Origin: Microbacterium binotii
GTDB lineage: Bacteria > Actinomycetota > Actinomycetes > Actinomycetales > Microbacteriaceae
Direction: 5' to 3'
Length of the DNA stretch: 64,000 bases
NCBI RefSeq assembly: GCF_021398715.1
Contig: NZ_CP090347.1
Coordinates: forward strand, 2,294,001 to 2,358,000
Position 1 is the first letter of the stretch; each line of letters opens with the position of its first letter. The notes under the pieces were generated by a model, which was not told where the DNA came from, searched no databases, and saw nothing but the letters and a program-made list of their open reading frames with translations. Made by a program: the position numbers and the translations under genes. Shown here piece after piece: positions 12,502 to 21,862 of this stretch.

Positions 12502-13061
12502 TAGTTGGCCGCCTTCTCAGAGGCCTCGAGCTCTTCGAGGAAGCGGTCGACGACGCCCTGCGCGGCCTTGTCGTCGCTCAGCTTCTCGCCGATCACGCCG
12601 CCGGCGAGATCGAGAGCGAGCGTGCCGACCTCGGCGCGCAGCGTGACCAGGGCGGTCTGGCGCTCGGCCTCGATCTGGGCGCGCGCCTGGGCGCTCACAC
12701 GGGCAGCCTCGGTCGACGCGGCCTCACGTGCCTCGGCGACGATCTTCTTGCCGTCCTCGCGGGCGACCTCACGGATCTCACCGGCTTCCTTGCGCGCCTC
12801 GGCGAGCTGAGCGGTGTACTCCTCCAGCGCGGCCTCGGCCTGACGCTGTGCCTCGTCGGCCTTGGCGATGTTGCCCTCGATCGCGGCGGCCCGCTTGTCG
12901 AGGAGCTCCTGCATCCGAGGAAGCACGACGCGCCAGAAGACGAACAGGATGACGACGAAGCACACCGCCGACCAGACGATGTCGTACACCGCCGGGATGA
13001 GGGGGCTCGGGGCTGCCGCGCCACCTTCCTCGGCGGCGCGGGCGACAAGAGCGTTCAGCAT
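12501..13061 (-). CDS. atpF: ATP synthase Fo subunit b
   Basis: The 186-residue peripheral-stalk subunit. A short N-terminus leads into one membrane helix at about residues 27-47 (YDIVWSAVCFVVILFVFWRVV), followed by a long, charged, Ala/Glu/Arg-rich coiled coil reaching the C-terminus. It anchors the delta subunit and alpha/beta head to subunit a. It overlaps atpH by one base. Confidence 0.95.
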   Translation of the reverse strand: MLNALVARAAEEGGAAAPSPLIPAVYDIVWSAVCFVVILFVFWRVVLPRMQELLDKRAAAIEGNIAKADEAQRQAEAALEEYTAQLAEARKEAGEIREVAREDGKKIVAEAREAASTEAARVSAQARAQIEAERQTALVTLRAEVGTLALDLAGGVIGEKLSDDKAAQGVVDRFLEELEASEKAAN

Positions 13062-13089
13062 CCTGTCTCCTTACTTTGGTCGATGGGGC

Positions 13090-14191
<1,102 letters not shown>

Positions 14192-14278
14192 CTTCGGGGC
14201 ACCGGTCTAAACCGTTGCGACGATGGATGATGTACACCGCGCTCGGGCACTCTGGCGCTCGTGGTCGGGTGCCGGAAC

Positions 14279-14284
14279 AGCCTA
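14279..14284 (-). promoter_or_regulatory. Probable -10 element of the atp operon
   Basis: TAGGCT within GTTTGATAGGCTGTTCC lies just downstream of the AtpI-like stop codon and about 88 bases before the atpB start. This gives a leader of about 80 bases. It would let the ATP synthase genes be expressed independently of the upstream wecA-like gene. Confidence 0.45.
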
Positions 14285-14305
14285 TCAAACTCCCAGGGTC
14301 GCCAG

Positions 14306-14803
14306 TCACACCGACCCCGACGGGCGGGCGTCATCGGTGCGCTCCCCCTCTTCCGGGTCGGTGGGCAGTGTGGTGTCCGAGACGTGCGGCAGCCGGCGGC
14401 GCATGAGCACGACGACATCGACCACGAGCGAGGCGATGACGCTCACCACCAGGGCCACGAAGAAGACGCCCGGCACGATCCAGGCCGCCCCTCGCAGCGC
14501 GAGCATGACCAGCACGAACACGACGAGCTTGAGGATCCACCCGCCCAGGACGATGCCGAAGAAGATCGGCACGTACAGCGGGTCGCCGAACCAGCGGTTG
14601 GCGATGAGGATGCTGCCGGCGGTGATCCCGAGGAAGACGGCGGAGATCAGCACGCCGACCAGCGCGCTGATCAGTCCCTCGACGCCGGCGACGAGCAGTC
14701 CCCCGACGGCTCCGGCGACCAGCAGGACGCCGATCACAGCGGCGAACCACAGCAGGGCGGTGCGCAGGAAGGGCGTACTGGAGACGGGGGTGGGGGCATT
14801 CAT
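14306..14803 (-). CDS. AtpI-like small membrane protein
   Basis: This 165-residue protein has four hydrophobic segments. One helix pair holds RWFGDPLYVPIFFGIVLGGWILKLVVFVLVM, resembling ATP synthase protein I, which assists c-ring assembly or Mg2+ handling in other bacteria. Position immediately before atpB supports that reading. The C-terminal tail is short, soluble and acidic (DTTLPTDPEEGERTDDA). Its start overlaps the upstream wecA-like gene by 4 bases. Sequence alone would only give 'membrane protein'; the assignment rests mainly on context. Confidence 0.7.
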   Translation of the reverse strand: MNAPTPVSSTPFLRTALLWFAAVIGVLLVAGAVGGLLVAGVEGLISALVGVLISAVFLGITAGSILIANRWFGDPLYVPIFFGIVLGGWILKLVVFVLVMLALRGAAWIVPGVFFVALVVSVIASLVVDVVVLMRRRLPHVSDTTLPTDPEEGERTDDARPSGSV

Positions 14804-15966
14804 GGAGTTTCCTCGGCGATCTCGTCGGGGGCTGTGGTGGATCTCGAACGGCGGGCGGGCAGGAAGGTGACGACGAGGCAGGCGGCGACGCCGACCACGC
14901 CGAAGGCCACTCCGATCCAGTACTGGCCGAACCAGTCCTCACGGGTGGCGATGTACATCAGCAGGAAAGTGATCCCGATGATCGCCGTCCACGCGTAGAA
15001 GATGAGCACGGCATCGCGGTCGGAATGGCCCATGTCGAGCATCCGATGGTGCAGGTGCTTGCGATCGGGTGAGAACGGTGACTTGCCCGCCCGCATCCGA
15101 CGAAACACTGCGGAGCCGAAGTCCAGCAGCGGCAGGATGACAACGGCGATGGGCAGCAGGATCGGGATGAAGGCACCCAGCAGCTGCGATCGACCCAGCT
15201 GGTCGGGATCCAACGCGGCCGGCGGCAGGTTGCCGGTGATCGAGACAGCGGAGGTCGCCATGAGCAGTCCGAGCATCAAGGCGCCCGAGTCGCCCATGAA
15301 CATCTTCGCGCGGTGCCAGTTGAACGGCAGGAAACCCGCGCACGCGCCGACGAGGACGACGGCGATGAAGGAAGACAGATTGAAGTAGGTGCTGGCACCG
15401 ACATCGCGGGTGAGGACGTACGCGTAGACGAAGAAGATGCCGTTGGCGATCAGACACACCCCCGCCACGAGACCGTCCAGTCCGTCGATGAAGTTGACCG
15501 CGTTCATCACGATGACGATCGAGAACACCGTGAGCACGATGCTCATCCAGCTCGAGCCCACGGTGACCCCGCCGATCGGCAAGGCGTAGATCTGGATGTG
15601 CCCGAACCAGGCGATGATGCCCGCCGCGACGAACTGGGCACCCAGCTTGATCATCCAGTCGAGGTCCCAGAGGTCGTCCGCGATGCCGACGAGCACGATC
15701 AACAGCGTCGCGGCGAGGATCGAGAGGATCGGCCACGGGTCGATCCAGAAGATCGAGAAGAACGGGTTCGTGGAGGAGATGGCGAAGGCCGCAAGCACCC
15801 CGAGGAACATCGCGATCCCGCCCAGGCGCGGCGTCGGGCGGGTGTGGACATCGCGTTCACGGATCGCCGGGTGGAGTTTGTACCGGATGGCGACACGCCA
15901 GACCGTCCACGACAGCGCCGCCGTGATGAGCGCCGTGACGACGGCGATCAGCAGGTACTGCGTCAC
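14800..15966 (-). CDS. Undecaprenyl-phosphate HexNAc-1-phosphate transferase (WecA/TagO-type)
   Basis: This 388-residue polytopic enzyme of the MraY/WecA superfamily moves a sugar-1-phosphate from a UDP-sugar to undecaprenyl phosphate at the inner membrane face. It would start synthesis of a cell-wall glycopolymer. Catalytic landmarks are ADDLWDLDW near residue 98, NFIDGLDGLVAG near 160 and the HLHHRMLD loop typical of the WecA rather than MraY branch. About eleven membrane segments are predicted. It overlaps the preceding synthase gene and the following AtpI-like gene by 4 bases each. The conserved linkage to the atp operon is common in actinobacteria. Confidence 0.9.
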   Translation of the reverse strand: MTQYLLIAVVTALITAALSWTVWRVAIRYKLHPAIRERDVHTRPTPRLGGIAMFLGVLAAFAISSTNPFFSIFWIDPWPILSILAATLLIVLVGIADDLWDLDWMIKLGAQFVAAGIIAWFGHIQIYALPIGGVTVGSSWMSIVLTVFSIVIVMNAVNFIDGLDGLVAGVCLIANGIFFVYAYVLTRDVGASTYFNLSSFIAVVLVGACAGFLPFNWHRAKMFMGDSGALMLGLLMATSAVSITGNLPPAALDPDQLGRSQLLGAFIPILLPIAVVILPLLDFGSAVFRRMRAGKSPFSPDRKHLHHRMLDMGHSDRDAVLIFYAWTAIIGITFLLMYIATREDWFGQYWIGVAFGVVGVAACLVVTFLPARRSRSTTAPDEIAEETP

Positions 15967-16661
15967 GCGGAGTCGCCCGCGCCCTCATCCGGCTCCGGCT
16001 CCGGCTCGAGCCGGTCGCCCAGGACCGCCAGGATCTCGGAGCGGTCGACGGCACCGTAGCGGAGGATGCGGGCGTGTCCCGTGCCGCCGAACGCGAGCGG
16101 CGTCGCATCGATGATGGTCGAAGGCACGCCGCGATCACTCGCACCGTCGTCGAGGTACACCGACACGCTGTCACCGAGCATCTCGAACGCGCCGTGCGCG
16201 TCGATCGCAGCGGGCTTGCCGGTGAGGTTCGCGCTCGAGACGGCCAGCGGACCGGTCTCCTCGAGCAGCTCCAGGGCGAGCCGGTGCGCCGGCATCCGAA
16301 CGGCCACCGTGCCGCGGGTCTCCCCCAGATCCCAGGACAGCGAGGGCTGAGCGGGCAGGACGACAGTGAGCCCGCCCGGCCAATGCGCCTCGACCAGGCG
16401 TTCGATGGGCTCGGGCAGGTCGCTCACGAGCGCACGCACGGTCGACAGGCCTGCGACGAGCACGGGCGGAGGCTGCTGGCGTCCCCGGCCCTTCGCCGCG
16501 AGCAACGCAGCGACCGCGGAGGGGCTGAACGCGTCAGCGGCGACGCCGTAGACGGTGTCGGTGGGCATGACGACGAGCTCGCCGCGTGCGATCGCCTGGC
16601 GGGCTGCGCGCATACCGGCCAGGAGCTGCGACTCGTCGCGGCAGTCGTAGAGAGGGGACAT
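15963..16661 (-). CDS. tsaC: L-threonylcarbamoyladenylate synthase (Sua5/YwlC/TsaC family)
   Basis: This 232-residue enzyme makes threonylcarbamoyl-AMP from threonine, bicarbonate and ATP for t6A37 modification of ANN-reading tRNAs. The YrdC fold is seen in ELVVMPTDTVYGVAADAF, the KGR...P substrate loop (AAKGRGRQQPPPVLV), HWPGGLTVVLP and the SSANLTGKPAA motif. The C-terminal acidic tail (EPEPEPDEGAG) is short, so it lacks the full Sua5 C-terminal domain. TAGAAT lies 9 bases before the ATG, so it has its own near-leaderless start. It lies 66 bases downstream of prmC. Confidence 0.92.
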   Translation of the reverse strand: MSPLYDCRDESQLLAGMRAARQAIARGELVVMPTDTVYGVAADAFSPSAVAALLAAKGRGRQQPPPVLVAGLSTVRALVSDLPEPIERLVEAHWPGGLTVVLPAQPSLSWDLGETRGTVAVRMPAHRLALELLEETGPLAVSSANLTGKPAAIDAHGAFEMLGDSVSVYLDDGASDRGVPSTIIDATPLAFGGTGHARILRYGAVDRSEILAVLGDRLEPEPEPDEGAGDSA

Positions 16662-16670
16662 GTCGGCTCC

Positions 16671-16676
16671 ATTCTA
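16671..16676 (-). promoter_or_regulatory. -10 element of the tsaC gene
   Basis: TAGAAT with a 9-base spacer before the ATG. The same hexamer and spacing occur before argS at 31357-31362. The predicted leader is only 2-3 bases. Confidence 0.45.
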
Positions 16677-16727
16677 CGTGCGAGGCGGCCGCCTGCCGGG
16701 GAGCGCGGCGGCGCTCACGTCACGGGA

Positions 16728-17633
16728 TCAGGGTCGGATCGCGGTGGTGGCGCGGTCACGCAGCGTGAGGTCGGGGTGCGTGGCGGCCGATCGCCACCCC
16801 GCCGTGGTCAAGACCTCGCGGACTGACGCTCCTTGCACCTCGGCGTGCTCGATGACGATCATGCCCCCCGGGTGCAGCAGCCGCAGGCCGACCTGGGCGA
16901 GCACGCGCACGACGTCGAGGCCGTCCTCGCCGCCGTACAGCGCCTGCGGCGGATCGTAGAGGCGGACCTCCGGGTCGCGCGGAATCGCCTCAGCGGGGAC
17001 ATACGGCGGGTTGGAGACCAGGACCGAGACGCTGTGGTCGAGATCGCCGAACGCGTCCGACAGGTCGGCGAAGACGAGCCGAGCGTTCGGCGCGTTCACT
17101 CGCGCGAAGTTCTCCTTGGCCCAGATGTAGGCGTCGACGGAGTTCTCCGCGGCGTGCACCCGCGCATGCGGCACCTCGGTCGCCATCGACAGCGCGATCG
17201 CGCCGGAACCGGTCCCGAGATCGACCGCGACCGGCTCGGGCGATGCACTGGCACGCAGGGCGTCGATGGCAAGCTGGGCGACCATCTCGGTCTCGGGGCG
17301 CGGAACGAACACGCCCGGACCGACGGAGAGCTCCAGATGCCGGAACGGCGCGACGCCCGTCAGATGCTGCAGCGGCTCGCGTGCCGCACGGCGCTCCACG
17401 AGACGCATGAGGCGCTCGCGCGCGGCGGTGTCGAGCTCGGCTGCGCGGATGGCCGCAGCTTGCACCTCCCCGCGACCGATCCCCAGCACGTGTGCCAGGA
17501 GCAGCTCGGCATCGACGCGCGGGTCGACGATGCCGGCACGGGCGAAGCGCGCCGAGACGTCGCCGAGGACGACGTCGATCCGCGATGTCGCGGACGGGTG
17601 GACATCCTGGTCGGAAGGCGTGGAAGGGCACAT
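16728..17633 (-). CDS. prmC: Release factor glutamine-N5 methyltransferase PrmC
   Basis: This 301-residue SAM-dependent enzyme methylates the GGQ glutamine of release factors. SAM-binding motif I is [13 protein letters not shown], and the substrate-binding signature NPPY is present ([10 protein letters not shown]). An N-terminal helical domain precedes the Rossmann domain as expected. I start at the ATG giving MCPSTPSDQ; the frame stays open further upstream but that sequence reads into the divergent cysK promoter. Its target gene, prfA, is about 3 kb away rather than adjacent as in E. coli. Confidence 0.93.
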   Translation of the reverse strand: MCPSTPSDQDVHPSATSRIDVVLGDVSARFARAGIVDPRVDAELLLAHVLGIGRGEVQAAAIRAAELDTAARERLMRLVERRAAREPLQHLTGVAPFRHLELSVGPGVFVPRPETEMVAQLAIDALRASASPEPVAVDLGTGSGAIALSMATEVPHARVHAAENSVDAYIWAKENFARVNAPNARLVFADLSDAFGDLDHSVSVLVSNPPYVPAEAIPRDPEVRLYDPPQALYGGEDGLDVVRVLAQVGLRLLHPGGMIVIEHAEVQGASVREVLTTAGWRSAATHPDLTLRDRATTAIRP

Positions 17634-17638
17634 GGGCC

Positions 17639-17700
17639 CGCCCAGCCTACCCGCTGCGTCATACTCGGCCTCCGGCGGGATTGCTCCCCTAGGCTGGGCG
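17639..17700. promoter_or_regulatory. Divergent prmC/cysK promoter region with 11-bp inverted repeat
   Basis: CGCCCAGCCTA at 17639-17649 and TAGGCTGGGCG at 17690-17700 are exact reverse complements. Each arm holds a TAGGCT -10 hexamer pointing outward, one toward prmC (10 bases before its ATG) and one toward cysK (start 17731, with a GAAAGG ribosome-binding site). The symmetry could be two similar promoters back to back, or an operator. Confidence 0.5.
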
Positions 17701-17730
17701 CACCTCGTCCCCGACTCGAAAGGTCGCGTC

Positions 17731-18669
17731 ATGCCCGGCATCCACTCCGACATCACCTCCGCGTTCGGCGAGACGCCTCTCGTGCGTCTGAACCGCGTGA
17801 CGGAGGGCGTCGACGGCGTCGTCCTGGCCAAGCTCGAGTTCTACAACCCCGCCTCCAGCGTGAAGGACCGCCTCGGGATCGCGATCGTCGACGCCGCGGA
17901 GGCGTCCGGCGAGCTCAAGCCCGGCGGCACGATCGTGGAGTCCACGAGCGGCAACACCGGCATCGCCCTCGCGATGGTGGGCGCCGCCCGCGGCTACCGC
18001 GTCATCCTGACCATGCCCGCCTCCATGTCGAAGGAGCGCCGCATCCTGCTGAAGGCCTTCGGCGCCGAGCTGGTGCTCACCGACCCGACGAAGGGCATGT
18101 CGTTCGCGGTCGACGAGGCCAAGCGCATCGTCGCCGAGACGCCCGGCGCCGTCTGGGCCCGCCAGTTCGAGAACGAGGCGAATCCCGCCATCCACCGCCG
18201 CACGACGGCCGAGGAGATCCTGCGCGACACCGAGGGCAAGGTCGACTACTTCGTCGCGGGCATCGGCACGGGCGGCACCATCACGGGTGTGGGCGAGGTG
18301 CTCAAGGAGCGCGTGCCGGGCGTGAAGATCGTCGCCGTCGAGCCCGCCGACTCCCCCATCCTCACCAAGGGCCACCCGGGGCCGCACAAGATCCAGGGCA
18401 TCGGGCCGAACTTCGTCCCGGCCATCCTCAACCGGGACATCATCGACGAGGTCATCGACGTCGAGTTCGATGACGCGATCCGCGTCGCCCGGGAGACCGC
18501 CGCCAAGGATGGCGTGCTCGTGGGCATGTCCAGCGGCGCCGCGATCTGGGCCGCTCTCCAGATCGCCGCACGCCCCGAGGCCGCGGGCAAGAACATCGTC
18601 GTCATCATCCCGTCGGCGGGCGAGCGCTACCTCACCACTGCACTGTTCGAAGACCTCCGCGAGGACTGA
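17731..18669 (+). CDS. cysK: Cysteine synthase A (O-acetylserine sulfhydrylase)
   Basis: This 312-residue PLP enzyme converts O-acetylserine and sulfide to cysteine. PLP lysine is in [11 protein letters not shown], the substrate-binding loop is [11 protein letters not shown], and the phosphate-binding loop is [12 protein letters not shown]. Length and motifs fit CysK rather than cystathionine beta-synthase (no CBS domains). The ATG follows GAAAGG. The stop overlaps the cysE start by one base (TGATG), so the two enzymes of the pathway are translationally coupled and could form the cysteine synthase complex. Confidence 0.95.
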   Translation: MPGIHSDITSAFGETPLVRLNRVTEGVDGVVLAKLEFYNPASSVKDRLGIAIVDAAEASGELKPGGTIVESTSGNTGIALAMVGAARGYRVILTMPASMSKERRILLKAFGAELVLTDPTKGMSFAVDEAKRIVAETPGAVWARQFENEANPAIHRRTTAEEILRDTEGKVDYFVAGIGTGGTITGVGEVLKERVPGVKIVAVEPADSPILTKGHPGPHKIQGIGPNFVPAILNRDIIDEVIDVEFDDAIRVARETAAKDGVLVGMSSGAAIWAALQIAARPEAAGKNIVVIIPSAGERYLTTALFEDLRED

Positions 18670-19244
18670 TGCCGGTCGCTGTGATTCGCCGCATCCGGGA
18701 GGACATCGCCGCCGCCCGGATGCGGGATCCCGCCGCCCGCGGCGGAGCGGAGATCGCTCTGCTGTACCCGGGACTCCACGCGATCTGGGCACATCGCGTC
18801 TGGCACGCGCTGTGGCGTCGGCGCCTGCGCTTCATCGCACGGGCGGGATCCCAGGTGACGCGATGGCTCACGGGCATCGAGATCCATCCCGGCGCTCGGA
18901 TCGGCCGCCGCTTCTTCATCGACCACGGCATGGGCGTCGTGATTGGCGAGACGGCGGAGGTCGGCGATGACGTCATGCTCTACCACGGGGTCACCCTGGG
19001 CGGCCGCCAGCGCGAAGGCGGCAAGCGGCACCCGACGCTCGGCAACGGTGTCGCGGTCGGCGCCGGTGCGAAGATCCTCGGGCCCGTGCGCATCGGCGCG
19101 CACAGCGTCGTCGGAGCCAACGCCGTGGTCACGCGCGACGCCCCGGCCGACAGCGTGCTGGTCGGCGTGCCGGCGAAGGCTCGGCCGCGCAGGGGCAACG
19201 AGGACACCCGCGCGCTGCTCACCGCGCCCGAGTACTCGATCTAG
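18669..19244 (+). CDS. cysE: Serine O-acetyltransferase
   Basis: This 191-residue enzyme makes O-acetylserine from serine and acetyl-CoA, the substrate for the upstream cysK. The left-handed beta-helix hexapeptide repeats begin at [25 protein letters not shown]; the catalytic DHGMG and the substrate loop YHGVTLGG are intact. It is the short form, with only a brief N-terminal helical domain compared with the 273-residue E. coli protein. The C-terminus ends in Tyr-Ser-Ile, compatible with the C-terminal Ile used to dock into CysK. Confidence 0.94.
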   Translation: MPVAVIRRIREDIAAARMRDPAARGGAEIALLYPGLHAIWAHRVWHALWRRRLRFIARAGSQVTRWLTGIEIHPGARIGRRFFIDHGMGVVIGETAEVGDDVMLYHGVTLGGRQREGGKRHPTLGNGVAVGAGAKILGPVRIGAHSVVGANAVVTRDAPADSVLVGVPAKARPRRGNEDTRALLTAPEYSI

Positions 19245-19339
19245 CCCGTGCCACCTGCACGCCCCGCTCTGACGTCGGCGCCGCATCCGCCCCACCAGGG
19301 CACTCGCGCACCACTGGTCGTGCAGACGTCGCGGCCCCG

Positions 19340-19345
19340 TACGCT
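19340..19345 (+). promoter_or_regulatory. -10 element of the amidase, leaderless arrangement
   Basis: TACGCT followed by a 6-base spacer (CGAGAG) and the ATG. The identical hexamer and spacing recur at 32281-32286 before the SGNH hydrolase. Confidence 0.5.
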
Positions 19346-19351
19346 CGAGAG

Positions 19352-20749
19352 ATGAGCGAGCTGCACGAGCTGTCCCTCGTCGAGGTGGCGCGGATGCTGC
19401 GCGACGGCGATCTCGACCCGCTCGAGACCACGCGGCACTACCTGTCGCGCATCGCGGCGCGCGCGGATCTGGGTGCGTTCGCCGAGGTCACCGCCGATGC
19501 GGCGCTCGAGCGCGCGCAGCACCTCTCCCGGGCCACGACCCGCGGCCCCCTCCACGGTGTCCCTCACGCGGACAAGGACCTCGTGGCGCGGGCGGGCATC
19601 CCCACCCGGTACGGCTCCCGATCCCGCGCGGATCACATCCCCGCCGTGTCGGATCCGCTGGCGATCGCCCTCGACGACGCCGGTGCCGTGAACCTCGGCA
19701 AGACGGCGACGAGCGAGTTCGGTCTGACCGGCTACACGGAGCCGCTCACCGGGCTGCCCACGCGCGACCCCTGGGACACGGCGAACGGCGCGGGCGGCTC
19801 GAGCGGCGGCGCCGCCGTCGCCGTGTCCGCGGGTCTGCTGCCTGCCGCGGTGGGCTCCGACGGCGGCGGCTCGATCCGCATCCCCGCGGCCACGGTCGGC
19901 GTCGTCGGGCTGAAGCCGTCGCGCGGACGCCTGCCGATCGGGTCGGGTCTGGACTCCCCCGACCAGCTCGCGGTGACGGGTCCCCTCGCGCGGAGCGTCG
20001 CCGACGCCGCCTACCTCTTCGACGCCCTGGTGCAGCTCGCGCCGTACCCCTATGCGACCGCGGCACCGGGATCGAGCAGCGTCTTCGATGTCGTGCGACG
20101 GATGCCGCCATCCGCCCGAATCGGCGTCACCACGGTCTCTCCGTGGGACGACGACGAGGACATCCGCCTGGATCCCGACGCACGCGAGGCGGTCGAGCGC
20201 GCCGCATCCTGGCTCACCGGCGACGGGCACGACGTCGAGGACGCCCTCTGGCGCCCGCGCGGCTACGCCGACATGTTCCGCCGGCTGTGGCGGGTCAGTG
20301 CCGCGCGGATCCCGCTCACGGATGCCGACCGCGGTCTCGTCGAACCGCTGACCGCGTGGCTCGTGCAGGAGGGGCGCGCCCTGTCGGGGCCCGAAGCGCT
20401 GGAGACGCTGAGCGCCGCACGCGCGTTCGAGCGTCAGACCGTCGCCGCCTTCGCGCCCTACGACGCCATCCTGATGCCTGCCCTCGCACAGGCGCCGCGT
20501 CCGGTCGGCTGGTACGAGGGGCACGATCCGCTCCGGACCTTCGCCCTCCAGGTGGAGTACGCGCCGTACTCGAGCTTCGTGAACGTCGCAGGGCTGCCTG
20601 CGGTGACGCTCCCGGTGAGCGTCGCCGAATCGGGCCACCCGGTGTCGGTGCAGCTGGTCGGGCGGCCCGGCGGCGAGGCCGCCATCCTGTCGCTGGCGGC
20701 ACAGCTCGAGGACCACCGCGGCACGCTGCCGCACCCGCCCGGCTGGTGA
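19352..20749 (+). CDS. Amidase signature family enzyme
   Basis: This 465-residue hydrolase uses a Ser-cisSer-Lys triad. The catalytic lysine is in HGVPHADKDLVA. The Gly/Ser-rich signature is GAGGSSGGAAVAVSAG, followed by VGSDGGGSIRIPA containing the nucleophile. It is cytoplasmic, with no signal peptide. It lacks GatB or GatC partners nearby, so it is more likely a catabolic or detoxifying amidase than a tRNA amidotransferase subunit; the substrate is unknown. It stands alone and converges on prfA, with stop codons about 10 bases apart. Confidence 0.88.
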   Translation: MSELHELSLVEVARMLRDGDLDPLETTRHYLSRIAARADLGAFAEVTADAALERAQHLSRATTRGPLHGVPHADKDLVARAGIPTRYGSRSRADHIPAVSDPLAIALDDAGAVNLGKTATSEFGLTGYTEPLTGLPTRDPWDTANGAGGSSGGAAVAVSAGLLPAAVGSDGGGSIRIPAATVGVVGLKPSRGRLPIGSGLDSPDQLAVTGPLARSVADAAYLFDALVQLAPYPYATAAPGSSSVFDVVRRMPPSARIGVTTVSPWDDDEDIRLDPDAREAVERAASWLTGDGHDVEDALWRPRGYADMFRRLWRVSAARIPLTDADRGLVEPLTAWLVQEGRALSGPEALETLSAARAFERQTVAAFAPYDAILMPALAQAPRPVGWYEGHDPLRTFALQVEYAPYSSFVNVAGLPAVTLPVSVAESGHPVSVQLVGRPGGEAAILSLAAQLEDHRGTLPHPPGW

Positions 20750-20759
20750 CCGAACGCGC

Positions 20760-21851
20760 TCACTCTCCCGCGAGCGCCGCCAATCGGGCCTCTTCATCCG
20801 CCGCGATGGCGGAGTCGATGATGGGCCCCAGCGCACCGTCCATGACCTGGTCGAGGTTGTAGGCCTTGTAGCCGGTGCGGTGGTCGGCGATCCGGTTCTC
20901 GGGGAAGTTGTACGTGCGGATGCGCTCGGAACGGTCCATGCCCCGGATCTGCGAGCGGCGGGCGTCGGATGCGGCCGCGTCCCGCTCCTCCTGCTGCTTG
21001 GCGAGCAGGCGGGCACGCAGCACGCGCATCGCCGCCTCGCGGTTCTGCAGCTGGCTCTTCTCGTTCTGCATCGAGACCACGATGCCCGTGGGGACGTGGG
21101 TGATGCGCACGGCCGAATCGGTGGTGTTGACCGACTGCCCGCCGGGACCGGACGAACGGAAGACATCGATCTTGAGATCGTTCTGATCGATCTGGATCTC
21201 CTCCGGCTCGTCGACCTCGGGGAAGACGAGCACACCCGTCGTCGAGGTGTGGATGCGGCCCTGCGACTCGGTCGCCGGCACCCGCTGCACGCGGTGCACG
21301 CCGCCCTCGTACTTCAGATGGGCCCACACCCCGGCCGCGGGATCGGAGCTCGTGCCTTTGATGGCCACCTGGACGTCCTTGTAGCCGCCCAGGTCCGATT
21401 CGTTGCGCTCGAGCAGTTCGGTCTTCCACCCCTGCGACGCCGCGTACTGCACGTACATGCGCAGCAGATCCGCCGCGAACAGCGCGCTCTCGGCACCACC
21501 CTCGCCGGCCTTGATCTCCATGATCACGTCGCGCGCGTCGTCGGGGTCGCGCGGGATGAGCAGGCGCCGCAGGCGCTCCTGAGCGGCATCACGCTGCTCT
21601 TCGAGGGCGGGGACCTCGTCGGCGAACGCCTCGTCCTCGCCCGCGAGCTCACGGGCGGCGGCGAGATCCTCCACGGCCCCCTGCCACGCCTCATACGCGC
21701 GCACGATGCGTGAGAGCTCGGCGTAGCGCCGGTTCACGCGTTTCGCGCGCGCGGCATCCGCGTGCACGGCGGGGTCGGAGAGCTCCTCCTGGACCGTTCT
21801 GTGCTCGTCGAGGAGTCCGCGAACGGACTCGAACATGCCGGAATCGGACAC
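20760..21851 (-). CDS. prfA: Peptide chain release factor 1
   Basis: This 363-residue factor reads UAA/UAG stop codons and triggers peptide release. The peptidyl-transferase GGQ motif is in [16 protein letters not shown] and the codon-reading PxT tripeptide is PAT in [13 protein letters not shown]2 would have SPF there. The start is a GTG giving [14 protein letters not shown]. It follows rho by 11 bases and probably shares its transcript. Its methylase PrmC is encoded at 16728. Confidence 0.96.
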   Translation of the reverse strand: MSDSGMFESVRGLLDEHRTVQEELSDPAVHADAARAKRVNRRYAELSRIVRAYEAWQGAVEDLAAARELAGEDEAFADEVPALEEQRDAAQERLRRLLIPRDPDDARDVIMEIKAGEGGAESALFAADLLRMYVQYAASQGWKTELLERNESDLGGYKDVQVAIKGTSSDPAAGVWAHLKYEGGVHRVQRVPATESQGRIHTSTTGVLVFPEVDEPEEIQIDQNDLKIDVFRSSGPGGQSVNTTDSAVRITHVPTGIVVSMQNEKSQLQNREAAMRVLRARLLAKQQEERDAAASDARRSQIRGMDRSERIRTYNFPENRIADHRTGYKAYNLDQVMDGALGPIIDSAIAADEEARLAALAGE

Positions 21852-21862
21852 GGCCGACGAGA

